In this document: positions 22,741 through 36,001 of the stretch, piece after piece
Numbering within the stretch: the first letter of the stretch is position 1
Layout: every line of letters starts with the position of its first letter
NCBI RefSeq assembly: GCF_025024155.1
Contig: NW_026251773.1
Coordinates: 62,001-126,000, forward strand
Direction: 5' to 3'
Length of the DNA stretch: 64,000 bases
Source: Gamsiella multidivaricata
Lineage: Eukaryota > Mortierellomycota > Mortierellomycetes > Mortierellales > Mortierellaceae
Program-made: the position numbers and the translations under genes
Notes under the pieces: model-generated
Seen by the model: the letters and a program-made list of their open reading frames with translations, nothing else
What the model was told of the DNA's origin: nothing
The model's database searches: none

Positions 22741-24600
22741 CTAAACACGTCGCTGCTCAATCGCTGCGATAACCGAAGAGTCTTCGACCTCAGCTTTGCT
22801 CTCACGGGCTTCGACCTTCTCGCTCTCAAGCACTGAGACACTGCTGCTATCTGTTGCAGCAACACCCTTCTCCTGATCCTCGGTCATCGTTTCAGGAACC
22901 ACGCTGGAGAACTCGATAGGGTCACGGTTTGCAGCAAAGATCGCAGCTAGAACAGCACCGATCCCGCCGATCACACCAAAGGTATAGAATGCTGCGCGAT
23001 ATCCACCCATTAATGCTTCGGGAGTACCTCCAGTACCTTCGTGGGCCTGGGAAATGATGGTGGCAAAGGCCAATCCGATGGGTCCACCAAGCTGAATGGC
23101 GACATTGAATACGGCGCCAACAACGCCTTGGTCCTCATCATCCGCATCGGCGACGGCATTGACCTGACAGCACATCCACGTGGGCGAGAGCCCGATACAG
23201 TTCACGATCATGGCAGGGAACGCGAAGTGCCAATAGCTCATACCAGGGGTGATCTGGGCGAACAGGACGGACGAGACGATGATCAAGATCCAGCCGATCA
23301 ACATGATGAACTTGGTTCTAATATATGGGAACAGTCTTGTCACTGTGTAGAGACCGATGACTAAGCCAACACCGTGGACGATGTAGCAGCACGCGGTAAT
23401 CAGAGGCGAGTAGTGAAGGACGTTCTGGAAGGTCAGGGACGTGAAGAAGATCATGGTGTTGTATGTAGCGGTGACGCAGATGATGATAATCACGCTCGCT
23501 AACAAACGACGAGACCTCCAGATGCGAAAGGGCATAATTGGATAGTCAATGCGTCTCTCCCAGAAGACGAAAGCGAGCAGGAGTACGAGACCAACGATGA
23601 ATGGAGGCAGTGTCTTGGCGGAACCCCAGCCTTCGGTGGTGGACTCGGAAAGATAGTAGACAATGGTGATGATTCCGGCCATAAAGAGGAAGACACCGGT
23701 ATAGTCGATGCGACGGTCCGTCTCAGTCGTCTCATTGTTGGCCCTGGAGATGACAAAGTAGCCGACAATGGAGAGAGTAGCCGAGATGATCGCGGTGACG
23801 AAGAAGATCCAGTACCAACCGATAGTAGCATCAAAGATGCCTCCGAGGAGGACTCCGATCGTTTGGCCAATACAGCCTGCACCGCCAAATAAGGAGAGGG
23901 CAGTTGTGCGCTCAGGGCCAAGAGGATACGTTGTAGTCAGCAATGCCAGGGCAGATGGACTAACAAAGGAAGACATAAAGACATTAAATACCATTGGCGA
24001 GCTAAGGTAACAACAGCGAGATGAGATGAGTGGTCGCTGTGCAGAGACCAGGAGATTACTTACATAGTGAATCCAGCTCCAGCACCCTGTAAGGCGCGGG
24101 CAACGGACATGAAGATCGCATTTCTTGCGAATCCGCATACCAGGGACCAAATAGCGAACCATGATGTGCCCAAAAGGAAGATGCGACGGTGACCAAATAG
24201 GTCTCCCATACGGCCACCAACTAGAAGGAATGCCGCATACGTTAGGGCGTAACTACTTACTACCCTGTATATATTGGGAGAAAAAATATGTTCAAAAAAT
24301 TAGCAGGAGATTACTAAGACAAAAAACAGGAATACAGGAACATTGCTTAGAAGCGGCGCGTTACCATTGTAGCTGAGTCGGTTCGTAGTGGACATCTCGG
24401 AGAATGGAGGGGAGAGCGATAGTGACAGAGGCAATATTGATGATATCTAACATCTGAACCATGCAGAGGAGGAAGAGCAACAGGCCTTTTGTCTGGTCCA
24501 ATCGCTTATACCATGGCAGCGTTGGTTTTTCTGTGGTTTGTGTGTCTGTTTTAGAAGGAATGGTTTTACTGGAAATTGTGGACGCGTCGATGTCTGCCAT
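22741..24600 (-). CDS. DHA2-type MFS drug:H+ antiporter family transporter
   Basis: Exons 24600-24365, 24264-24064 and 24001-22741 join in frame to 565 residues. After a Lys/Thr-rich cytosolic start come strongly hydrophobic segments through most of the protein, enough for 14 membrane spans. Diagnostic motifs are WVVSSYALTYAAFLLVGGR, GDLFGHRR (the motif A loop between helices 2 and 3) and ARALQGAGAGFTI (motif B region). The C-terminal tail is acidic and Ser/Glu-rich. Family members are proton-coupled exporters or permeases of small molecules in the plasma or vacuolar membrane. The substrate is unknown. No biosynthetic cluster surrounds it. Confidence 0.92.
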
Positions 24601-25253
24601 TGTTTCTAGGCGCCTGTTTAGGTTGTAGGTTTGAAGTGCGAAGCGTCTCTCTTTGAAAAATAATAGGATATGCGTAGAACAAAGTGCAAATGCGAGTGAA
24701 AGAATGGAGAGAGGTTATGCAATGAAAGTGCGCTTTGAAATTTGTTTGCTGTTGTTATTACAGGTCGGAAGAGTCAAGAAGAACGAAGAAAGAGAGAACT
24801 GAAGTATAAGAATGGGGGGTTGTCTGTCATAGAAGCGTCTCTTTTTATATCTTTTCGAGGATCTGCGCTGCTGCTACCGTTACCATGGTTTAACTGCAGT
24901 TCAAATGCTCGTCATCAGATAGAGCTTGTCAGACCCGCGCAGCACCTTTTACTTCGTTGCCTAAAGGCATGAAGGGTACTTCAATAGGCCACCCTAGTCT
25001 GCGCAGATGGATGAAACGAATTGGCGAATGAATGCTGTCCATTAGGACACATCATTTGCTATTGTTATAGGCGCCTGTATGCAATTAGGTCAAAAATAAA
25101 GCCGAATGTACTGGAACTTAGGATGTCTTTGGTGAATAGGGAAGCGATACGCCAATCAATAGTCCTCTTACACCTCCCGTGCTACGTCGCACGCCATCTC
25201 TATTGCTATAGCCATCAACAGAACTGGAGACAGCACCCTCCATCTAGTACCCG

Positions 25254-25309
25254 GAGATGACAAGAATTTGTAACAAGGATAGAGATGACAAAAATTTGTA
25301 ACAAGGACT
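25254..25309. repeat. Two-copy 28-base direct tandem repeat
   Basis: GAGATGACAAGAATTTGTAA and its partner GAGATGACAAAAATTTGTAA start 28 bases apart (25254 and 25282), with nearly identical continuations (CAAGGA). Confidence 0.85.
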
Positions 25310-27119
25310 ATTTTTTGATTTCAAAGCTTCCCTTCGTTTGAGTTCGAAAAACGCTTATTTTTGAGTTGTCTACCCAAAAATGTCAAGTTCTGATAAGGGA
25401 ACATCCTCTCTTTATTTAGACCGGCTTTCTGGCCTGTGAGAGTGTCCGGAAGACTATCATAAACTTCCATAGATTTTTCGCCATCGCTCATTTGCATAAT
25501 ACTACAAAACGCACGCCCCGACTCTTTCAGGAGCTGCGTAGCTCTTCCGAAGAAAATCAATACGAGCTGAATTCACTTAAACCAAGAGCTTCTCACCGAA
25601 AGAGGATGGTGCTCTCCGGGTTGGTAGGTTGACGTGCAAAATTTTTTCTAGCGCAGGACTTGAACTTGCATGGTACTCTCGTGAAAGACCAAGAATGTAG
25701 TGCATATGGCTGTCTATGGTACCACAGATCTGCGCTGGTTTTTTTTGCTCTGCGTGGGGCCCCACAGAGATTGGGTTTCCGCAGTACAAACTCAAAATCC
25801 TAAGTCGGACTACAATGTCCGTGTGCTTCAGGGCTCTTGTTCTTCGGAGTGCGCTTTTTTCGTTGGAAGACCTTCAAAGGATCGGAGGCATCCACTGCGC
25901 AGTGGAAAGGTTCCCGAGCGGAGTATGTATTTTTATGCACCTATTGAAATCCAGAGATAGCGCAGTGGGAGGACACCTTGTGTACATAACATCAATGCAC
26001 GCTTCGACGCGTAGATTATACATTATGCTAACCCAATTCAAAATATGTGTACAGAACGGCATGGTAATTATGTATTTGGGGCATTTTTTGGTTGCTTGAT
26101 GCTCATGTCAAACGATGCTGTGAAGAATCCTTTTCAATAGATGATGAAGGTTGACATGAGATTAAAGCATGATAGATCCAATGCGAATCCTTCTTCCAAC
26201 GTACAGATTGGCTCCTCTCTCTCTTGAGATAGGCTAACGAGTCTATGAGTCTTTGATGAGATATTATAAAACGAGTGACAAAGAATGGAAGGACTGCGTA
26301 GTCGAGGGGACATTCGTAAGGAAAGTACGTGTTCTTCAGGGCCTTTTTGTTACCTCGGTATCATAACACGCTATAGTTGCACAAGCAGAATACTGTTGTC
26401 CCTGATATTACAAATGTATGTTATTCACCTTTCATTGCACTAGGAAGCATTACGTACACTTCGGCAAAATGACCTACAAAAGCCTTACCATGACTTCTCA
26501 CATTCGTGCCGCATTTTTCAATAGTATACAGACATCTTCAAGCACGCTACCGAACTCGGACCAAAAAATTACGGATGCTATCGCTCCGTCCCTTACATTT
26601 CAACCATAAGCAGCATCATCTTGATAGATGCCATACCAGAGCTATTAACACATCAGGTAATTGTTAGAGGAGATACACCAAATATTATGAGTAGGTATAA
26701 GAAACGTTAAAGCAAACGTCTATTACAGTAGCGCTCAAACTGTTTCAATGCCTCGCTATATTCTCCACTTTCTTTCTTGTCTCGAGAACCTCTTGTTGAG
26801 TTTTTGATAGAGTCGGCACAATTGTAGCGTTGCCTCTGGTGAGCACGCTCACTGTTTGCAATATCACTAGTTTTCATTATTGCAGCGCAATCAACTTTGT
26901 TCTTAGAAATATCATTGAGGCAGCTTTGAGGGTGGGTGTAAAATTCCAGTAGAAAGGTGTTTTGAACGCCAGTTTCCTCTGACAAAACGAAGCAACCCCG
27001 TCTTATTTTTTTCTTCATGCTTGTATCATCCGTTTTCTCTTTCTGTATATGCTAAAGATGGAGTCGATTCATCAAGCTAGAGTCAAGAAAGCCATACGAC
27101 TTATGTCGGTGAGTGTTTT

Positions 27120-27404
27120 TTACCCGAAAGACGACCCACGCCTCGCAATATCCCTACTACCGCCAGCTGAATCAATTCTGACAACAACAAAAATGGCCGA
27201 CTCAAAAAGGTCTCGGTCGAAAATGTAGAGCATCTCAATGTCAATCTGAAACGAGAAATCCTCAAGGTCGCCGTTGAAGCCAAGGAAGTGCCTAACTAGC
27301 TGCTCCCGCGAGTTGTATCCACTTCGATAATCCGCTGGCGTTTCCGAGAAGCCAGCCAGATAACTAAAACGCTCGTGAAGTGGCCAGCTCTCGAAAGAAA
27401 ACAT
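27120..27404 (-). CDS. Unrecognised 94-residue ORF
   Basis: Starts MFSFESWPLHERFSYLAGF and contains YNSREQLVRHFLGFNGDLED with several aromatic and acidic residues, so the composition looks protein-like. No signal peptide, splice context or clear TATA box. It could be one exon of a larger or decayed gene. No function is assigned. Confidence 0.25.
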   Translation of the reverse strand: MFSFESWPLHERFSYLAGFSETPADYRSGYNSREQLVRHFLGFNGDLEDFSFQIDIEMLYIFDRDLFESAIFVVVRIDSAGGSRDIARRGSSFG

Positions 27405-27654
27405 AATACAAGGCGTATAATATTATGTCAACAACACTTCGTTCAGTCTCTATGACATTCTGGAGCACTGCGGCAATGACCCTTACTAATATATAAACTC
27501 TACCTAACTAGATATCAGCATTTGATCTAATAAAGTCATTGAGATGCGCCGTTGAGATCATAGCACATTTAACCTTTTGCACATACAATCACTAGGAAGT
27601 ATAAGGAATAGAGCAGGGAGGATAGGGCAAGGGCTATATGGCAGATGAGTCTAG

Positions 27655-28196
27655 AATTAACAGTGGGTCTGGGATGATACTCCGAGCCGCCCACGAGTTG
27701 ATCGGCTCAAAGCGCGGCGAGGTGTGGTCTTATATATTATAGAATAAGCCTGCTTACATCGCCATGATGGAGGAAGATATGGACCCGCAGCTATATACCA
27801 AGATTTCTCCAGGAGAATCTGCAGATGTTACTTGAAGAGTGGGGCATGACCAAGGACGAATTCGCCTTTCTATACGACAACGATTAAAAGCATATAGCAA
27901 AGGTCATCTTAGCGTATTTAAAGTCAATGAATATAACTAGAGGCGGAGGAAAGACTTCTTTACTGGCCGGCACAGTCGCCCGACCTTAACCCGACCGAGC
28001 ACATGTGGTCGTACCTCAAGGCTCCGCTGGGAAAGCATCTTACTCCTCCAGGAAGCTACTAGGAGTTATGGGAACGAATATCCGTCGAATGGCGCAAGAT
28101 CTCAGCTTGGTACTGCCGGGAGCTCATCAGGAGCATGCCGAAGAGGTTCAAGGCTCCTTAAGGGACGTAAGGCAGGCGTACAAAGTATCAGTCTAG
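27655..28196 (+). pseudogene. Degenerate Tc1/mariner DDE transposase
   Basis: Translation across frames gives the transposase landmarks in order. First ADESRIN (first catalytic Asp) near 27650-27670. Then YDND-stop-KHIAKV near 27877-27905, normally DNDPKH with the second Asp. Then WPAQSPDLNPTEHMWSYLK at about 27964-28020, with the third acidic residue Glu about 34 residues after the second, the DD34E class. At least one in-frame stop replaces the Pro of the DNDPKH motif, another stop follows PPGSY, and frame changes occur between blocks, so it is inactive. No terminal repeats were identified. Confidence 0.85.
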
Positions 28197-30422
28197 CTCA
28201 TATCCTCATATCCTCTGGAAACGCACAGCAAACAGATTTTTTGGAAGGCACCTCCAAAACTGCCCTAATGGTATTCCTTGGAGCAATAACGAAAGCCAGT
28301 AATACTATAAACAATGAGCGTGCTTGCCAGAGGCAATGCTAAGATCGTGTCAACTCTGGCAAAAACTCAACAAGGGGTTCTGGAGACAGGAAAAAAGTGC
28401 AAAATACTGAGGCAGTTTTACCCGGTACTATATGATCCTTTCTGTGTGCAAGGCGGAGCTTCGATTGATGGTTTCATATCCGAAGGCGAATGAATTAAAT
28501 TGAAGGAGTGCGTCGGTCAAAGAGCAATAAAGAAACAGGCGCGGGTACTTGTGTTTGACAGGTTGTCACTCACGGTGCGTATTTGTCGGCGCTTCAAGGA
28601 CAGTAAGGTACTCTTTTTTTTTTTTTTTTTTTTTCTTGACGTTGCATTGCGGGAATTTCATGTGGGTACTTGAACACATCCTCTAAACCGAACTCGGAAG
28701 TAGGGGGCTACAGCATCTTCATGCTTTCAACTCCACATTTGACGCTCTATATTATTTATTAATGATGTTTTAGATAAGGATCTGGATACAGACCGCTGGT
28801 TCCCTTCCTCCCGCACCGTTTGAGCCTGGGATCATAAACCATCGCTGCCTAACCTGGCGAGTCAAGGTTTTGCTGTTGTTGTTCCCCTCCACACTTTCTC
28901 AAAGTGGAAGTTGCGTGTGCGTCTTTCACATTAGATTTGTACACATGTATACATCTCGGTCGTAAAGACATGGCGTAAGACAGCAGAGAACGGACGTCTT
29001 TTTTTTTTTTTTTTTTTTTTTCAGGGGCCCCATGGATGGTGAGAGATTTCCGTTTGAGATCGGAAATGTGGAGGTCCAATCACAAACTTTCTGTCCACCT
29101 CAGAATAACAAAGAACGTACAACATACTTCACCTGTCTGCATACCATGGCAACTGTTCGCGTCACTTCTAAAAGCATTTTTGTGTGCAACCATGCAGAAA
29201 CGAGATGGATGGAAGAGCAGTGCAGGGATCTGATAACGCGTGTGCCATCGCATTCTCTCTATTTGATGGCGTTTTTGAGCTTCCGACTATGGAATAGACA
29301 AAGTGGAAATACACAAATGTGCATTGGTTCCCAGGCAAATACAAAATGCAGAGTCCAGAAACTGGTGTCTCTCAAGCAAACAACATCGATTGTCTGAGTA
29401 AAAACCGAGAATGGACAAGAGGGAGAACAATGGAAAAAGATATTCCCTTGAACCACATGGACCTCGGATCTCGGATTTATTTTGTAGGCTGTCTCCGCAT
29501 GGCATGGCTATTGTTTTGTAGCGTTTCTTGATAGCCCGAGAGCGATAATTACAGCGGTGACAATTTTTGAAGGGTCCTCGGGATTTGCTCGCGCTCATGC
29601 ACTCATTAATGTTGAGTACGTTGGATGTATCAGAGCTGCATACACGGGTCTCGTAACTTTTTCCCGTTCTTGCGATGCAAGCGCTCCGAGCGCAAGATGT
29701 ACATGGGCACTTTGGCTGTCTCGCATTGTACTTGCATGCTTCCTCGTCTGGTGGGACGGTTGGGAGTCTTGAAATCGAAAGAAGAACAGCCGTTGAGTCC
29801 GAGTATATTCTCATGCAGCAAAAACAGCAAAAACAGCCCGCAGACGGGCGGAGAAGCAGTCGATGACCGATCGATGGACCTGACTGACTGACTGACTGAC
29901 TGACTGACTGTCTGACTGACGGCACCGGGCTCTCGTTCCGATTTTTCATGGAGAACCTTTTTCGTTTTTTGGCAACCGCATGCCGAGCTCAGTGGCTTTA
30001 TCTGATTGAAGTTTTTTCTATTTTGGGTGGTCCTTTGCCGCCTCCCTCTCTTTCTCTCTCACACCCCTCTCGCTCTCTCGCACACTTCTCTCTCTCCCTC
30101 TCTCTTTCACCCCCACCTTGACGCCGAATACCACTTCGTCGCTCCTGCCCACGTCCTTTTTATAACTGTCTTGCCGCTGTCCTCCACTTTCCTCATCTAC
30201 CGCAGCTTCCCTCTTTATATCTCAATAACCGGGTCCGACGCTCCATTCTCGGCCTTAGTTTCCATATCAAGCCGCTTCAAGACAACCCACCCATTACTTC
30301 ATCCCCTCCTCCGCTTTCTTTCTCCGCTCCCGTCCTCCAATTGATCCCTCATTTTGCGCACTTTGCACTCTGCACGAAAGTCACCCTCATAATCAATCCT
30401 ACCACCACCAATATCCATCCCA
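28197..30422. other. Gene-poor region right part and Zn2Cys6 gene promoter
   Basis: Contains T tracts at about 28614-28634 and 29000-29022, a CTGA tandem repeat, and pyrimidine-rich leader DNA from about 30030 to 30420 in front of the transcription-factor gene. No other gene is supported. Confidence 0.45.
29878..29922. repeat. CTGA tetranucleotide tandem repeat
   Basis: About ten consecutive CTGA units with one CTGT variant, 500 bases upstream of the Zn2Cys6 gene. Confidence 0.9.
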
Positions 30423-32084
30423 ATGGCAACATCGACCCTCCGGCTGTTGCCAACAGCCAACGACGTGGCCCAACTGGATCCCGCCTCCCTCGCTTCCGTC
30501 CCCGGTGTCGCCTACGACCTCAAGCGCCTCAAGGTCTACTCTTCCTGTCTGCGCTGCAGAGCCAAAAAGGTCAAGTGTGACCGCAAGGAGCCTTGCTCTA
30601 GATGTGAGAAACACTCGGTCGAGTGCTCCTACCGAGAACTTGCCTCCGTCCAACTCGATATTCGTCAGTTCCAGCGCCATCTCAACAACCCAAAGATTCG
30701 TAAAGACGGTGCCGGCTTCATCACCTCGACTGCCACCCCCGTAATTACCTCTGCTTCCTCTCCTTCATCCACCCCAACTCCTGCCCTCTCGGCCACATCG
30801 CCCTCAGTCTCCTCAGCCCACAGCAACTGGAGCAATAGTGATTTTGGCAGTGTGTCCCCTTCATTGTCCTCCAGCCCCTCTGCTCGGAATCAATACAACT
30901 GCCCTCATCCAAGTATCTGTGGTTCGGGCGGGAATGAGACGACCTCCGAGAACAATGGCTCGCTGGAACGTGCTCAAGTATACAAAGTTCATCGCAGAAA
31001 ACCATCATTCAAGCCCACCAAGGGCATCATACACGAGGGCAGCTCGGAAATCGACCGCACACACACGGAGATGCGGGAAATTAGTGAGCATGTGGACAGG
31101 GTCAAGCTCTTGGACTCCAACAACGACTCTGCTGTCGTCGACGACACCATGTCCTCAGATATGGAGGAAGATAATGCCAACCTTCCCATTTGGCACACGC
31201 AGGCTATGGGTAAGCATAAACAGACGGTCCACGAGCAGAATATGGCGGAGACCTTTGGCTTGGCGGCATATCTAAAGGCGAAGGAAATGGAGATCTCACA
31301 AGATCCGGGCCGTGCTGGCCAGACCATCGATTACGAGATGGAATTGGAACGTGCGCTCGCTCAACGGATGCCCAGCTCGTTCTCCCGACCAGATCGGTCC
31401 TACTCGCGCTCACTCAAGCACGCACACTTGGGCTATAACCCTGCCACACCCTATGCTCGTCCCTCGCATTGTCAGCTCTCGCCACCGCCCAACTCCAGCA
31501 GCAAGTACGCTCAACCTCCTCCCTCTGCTCAATGCTGCTGCCAGATTGCGGCTCTACAGGGCCAAGCATTGGGGTCATGTCCGTACTCGAACGTCAGTCA
31601 CAGTGGATATGAGAAACCTTCGACAACAACGATCTCTGCCCCGACATCGTCTTCATTGCCCCCATCTTGGAATGTCGCTGTGGACAATGAAGAAGCACCT
31701 CGCATTGCATACTCGCCCTCCTATTCACCCAGATACAGTGCTGCCCCGGTCACATGTCAGACACCTCCTCAGGTCCAGACATCAGACTGGCAACCGTCGT
31801 CGACTGTGCCGCCTACGAGAACGTCACGTTCGTCCTCGTACTCGTCATCAATGAAGATGGATATTTCGTCGCCATGCACAGAGCTGCCCCCGATTCGCTT
31901 GCCAGGACCATCTGAACTCCAGGTCGGACGTGATGAGAATGAGCCAGTCCAGATTGAATGCAAGTACAACGAGCCCAACGTGGACGCCTGGGATATGATC
32001 GAGAAGCCGATCTCGAGAAAGGTTCCGTTGACGACGAAGCGTGGCAGATCAATCAAGATGGAAATGGGTTGGATCCTGTCCTAA
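30423..32084 (+). CDS. Zn2Cys6 binuclear-cluster transcription factor
   Basis: Intronless, 553 residues. The zinc cluster is at residues 42-68, with Cys at 42, 45, 52, 58, 61 and 68 (C-x2-C-x6-C-x5-C-x2-C-x6-C). It is followed by a Gln/Arg linker (SVQLDIRQFQRHLNN). The rest is Ser/Pro/Thr-rich and probably disordered, with no middle-homology domain that I can see. A short conserved-looking helical stretch (AETFGLAAYLKAKEMEI) lies near residue 280. Family members are nuclear DNA-binding regulators, usually of metabolism. The target genes are not readable. The start is the first ATG after a long pyrimidine-rich leader. Confidence 0.9.
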   Translation: MATSTLRLLPTANDVAQLDPASLASVPGVAYDLKRLKVYSSCLRCRAKKVKCDRKEPCSRCEKHSVECSYRELASVQLDIRQFQRHLNNPKIRKDGAGFITSTATPVITSASSPSSTPTPALSATSPSVSSAHSNWSNSDFGSVSPSLSSSPSARNQYNCPHPSICGSGGNETTSENNGSLERAQVYKVHRRKPSFKPTKGIIHEGSSEIDRTHTEMREISEHVDRVKLLDSNNDSAVVDDTMSSDMEEDNANLPIWHTQAMGKHKQTVHEQNMAETFGLAAYLKAKEMEISQDPGRAGQTIDYEMELERALAQRMPSSFSRPDRSYSRSLKHAHLGYNPATPYARPSHCQLSPPPNSSSKYAQPPPSAQCCCQIAALQGQALGSCPYSNVSHSGYEKPSTTTISAPTSSSLPPSWNVAVDNEEAPRIAYSPSYSPRYSAAPVTCQTPPQVQTSDWQPSSTVPPTRTSRSSSYSSSMKMDISSPCTELPPIRLPGPSELQVGRDENEPVQIECKYNEPNVDAWDMIEKPISRKVPLTTKRGRSIKMEMGWILS

Positions 32085-32163
32085 GCCGTTGGCACGGAGA
32101 GAAAAGGGGACTGCATTAAATACCTGAGCCCTGCTTTTACATAGTCTGGATGGTCTGCATTCA

Positions 32164-32166
<3 letters not shown>

Positions 32167-32196
<30 letters not shown>

Positions 32197-32216
32197 TTCA
32201 CACACACACACATACA
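32167..32216. repeat. CA dinucleotide microsatellite
   Basis: Mostly uninterrupted CA units just downstream of the Zn2Cys6 gene stop, in its 3' region. Confidence 0.9.
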
Positions 32217-32896
32217 TATCAAGCAACACGCTCATTCAGACACACGCATCGCAGTAGAACGCGTATTGTATACTATATTATAATAAACATTCCCTAATAC
32301 CCGCTTCAGGCACAACTGAGGATGACGACTTTTGGGGAAGCGAGGGGAGTGGAGTGAGTAGGTCGTGCAATCCGACAGAGATTTCTGGGGAGAAGAGGCT
32401 GACAGTGGCGGGAACGAACTTTATATATTTTTTCGTTTTTTTTGGGTTTGCGCCCAAGGAGGACACGAAAGTAGCGCAGTTTTCTGCAGATCACACTGAC
32501 ACGCTGGCATGTTGCCAGGGGGCAAGCCAATCATGCCCCTGGGTTCCTGGAGGAGTCGAGTCGAGTCAAAATAAAGATGCGAGATGGACAGGATGTGTTT
32601 GCTCTTCGCTGTTGATGTATGTACATTGTTTGCAGAATAAAAAAAAGAAACTGGTTGCAGGGCCATGAGAGGCGGGCGATCGCGTCATTTCTCGAGCTAA
32701 AGAGCAACCGAAAACAACATGGCATAGGCCAGGGACCCAGAAGGGAAGGAAAAGGGAAACGGAAAGGGCGAGCAAGGAGGAGGAGTGCCTCCCGTGATCC
32801 CAGTGTCCAGTGTCTTTAGTGAGGAACGACTTTTTGACTTGGTTTTTTACCAACTAGCGCTACACGGTGTGCACCCGCTGCATCCATCGACCACCG

Positions 32897-32906
32897 ATGG
32901 CGCCAC
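32897..32906. promoter_or_regulatory. CYS3-like sulfur regulatory site (tentative)
   Basis: ATGGCGCCAC matches 9 of 10 positions of the CYS3 consensus ATGRYRYCAT and lies 153 bases before the TATA box of a sulfur-assimilation gene. A single near match can occur by chance. Confidence 0.25.
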
Positions 32907-33049
32907 GCAGACGCGCACGAAAAGAGGGACGGAGAAATCCAGGCGCAAAAGCACGCACTTCTTCGTTTTTCACGCACACATCCTCGTCGCGTACTGGGGG
33001 CACACAGGGTCCCCTTCACGTTCGCGCCATTGTCTCCTTCCGTCTTCCG

Positions 33050-33056
33050 TATAAAT
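33050..33056 (+). promoter_or_regulatory. TATA box of the O-acetylhomoserine sulfhydrylase gene
   Basis: TATAAAT followed by AGGG, 113 bases before the ATG, after which the leader is pyrimidine-rich. Confidence 0.65.
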
Positions 33057-33162
33057 AGGGCTCCCCCGCCTTTCCCTTTTCTCTTCCTCACCTCTGCCAC
33101 CCACTCTCCCCCGCCTTCCTTCTTCCTTTCCCTACAACACACCCATCTTCTTTCTACCCATC

Positions 33163-34791
<1,629 letters not shown>

Positions 34792-34960
34792 AAGAAAAAA
34801 AAAAAAAGAAAAAGAAAAAAAAAAAGGGAATATTGGAAGACGAGAGTCTTTCTTTCTTGTCCATTTGTAGATAGCAAAAATAAATAAACGCGTTCGCATA
34901 TACCACCTCAACAACAATAGCAACAGAAAACTCTTCTCCACCACGAAGGGACAATCTATT

Positions 34961-35344
34961 TGACAACCCGGGTTGCCACTGCTATTTGGCAACCCCTATA
35001 CTAACTCCATGTAAGGCCAACATTTTTTAAATGTCGATTATGCCAGTAGTCCTTATGGTACATGGCCCCGGCTCTTTAAGCTAGATCGTCATCTGTCTCT
35101 TAAAGGACTCCACAATGTAACTGATTTCCCATTTCGTCATCGCTGAGTCCGTCATCGATAAAACCCTGTTTTCCGTCATGAAGAAGGCTTCTCCCAAGGT
35201 CGCAAAAGGTTGCATGGGATGCCAGGTGGAGGAAGGAATGGTTCTCAACCTCTCGCCGCATTGTTTCGGCGAAAGATACGAGCCTTGTTTTACATGGGAT
35301 TTGTGCAGGGGTTGCCAAATAAGAGTGGCAACCCGGGGTTGTCA
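34961..35344. mobile_element. MITE-like element with 36-base terminal inverted repeats
   Basis: The left end begins TGACAACCCGGGTTGCCACT and continues GCTATTTGGCAACCCC. The right end (35308-35344) is its reverse complement with one extra base and about three mismatches. The enclosed 310 bases have no intact transposase, so it is a non-autonomous element. No clear target-site duplication is visible (left flank ATCTATT, right flank an A run). Confidence 0.75.
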
Positions 35345-35415
35345 AAAAAAAGCACAAGTCGGCCTGAGCAGGACTGAGCAGGACTAGACATAAAAAGGAA
35401 AAAAAGACAGTCGGT

Positions 35416-35488
35416 TGGAGAACCTGGGCATCGATCCCAGTGCCTCTCGCATGCTAAGCGAGCGCTCTACCATTTGAGCTAGATCCCC
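35416..35488 (-). tRNA. tRNA-Ala (anticodon AGC)
   Basis: A 73-base cloverleaf on the minus strand. The acceptor strand GGGGATC pairs with GTTCTCC and has a G3-U70 wobble, the alanine identity element. D-arm GCTCAAATGGTAGAGC, anticodon arm CTCGCTTAGCATGCGAG, T-arm CTGGGATCGATGCCCAG. The discriminator base is A. There is one U-U mismatch at position 6-67. No intron. Confidence 0.95.
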
Positions 35489-35859
35489 TTGGGCTGTTTT
35501 TAGCGGGTTCCTTAGAAAATATTTATAGTTAATATATTAATCATGCACTTATAGAATGACTACTTCATGCACTTATGAAATAAAGTTTATTTTTCTATAT
35601 ATGCACTTTGCTTGCATTTGAAGAAAGGACTGGTTTTTTTGAGCGCTAACAAAAAAAAAAAAAAAAAAAAAGTCAATTTTTTTTTTTATTAACATAAATC
35701 CGTCTTCTAAAAAAAAAAAGTCGCATAGTCGCTTCTAGCATTTATTATTATAATTGTCGTCTTACGCTATATAGTCCCATCTTCCGTTCTCTTCTTTTTT
35801 TTTTTCATGCATCCTTCTCTTATCTCTCAGAGAAATCGAGTTGTCTGGCATGTAAAAAA

Positions 35860-35893
<34 letters not shown>

Positions 35894-35912
35894 GTAATAA
35901 TAATAATGATGG
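35860..35912. repeat. AAT trinucleotide microsatellite
   Basis: More than ten AAT units with minor interruptions, in an AT-rich spacer next to A-homopolymers (35935-35948) just beyond the septin stop. Confidence 0.9.
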
Positions 35913-36001
35913 TAATGATAATGAGAATGATAATAAAAAAAAAAAAAAGAGACGGTATCCCATTAGCCTCCCTCAGTATGCGGCGCTTTCAGGACACGAT
36001 T

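Larger units (their letters stand above)
24601..27654. other. Gene-poor region left part
   Basis: About 3 kb with short unsupported frames. Minus-strand frames at 25577-25795, 26707-27018 and 27120-27404 have no recognisable domains. A two-unit tandem repeat lies at 25254-25309. The region probably holds decayed mobile or duplicated DNA. Confidence 0.4.
32217..33162. other. Intergenic and sulfhydrylase promoter
   Basis: Contains the 3' flank of the Zn2Cys6 gene, a TATA box at 33050 and a near match to the Neurospora CYS3 site at 32897-32906. Small open frames are not supported. Confidence 0.45.

Noticed and set aside
25577..25795. Possible degenerate tRNA-like stretch (GGACTTGAACTTGC) near 25650
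   Set aside because: Acceptor and anticodon arms do not pair convincingly.
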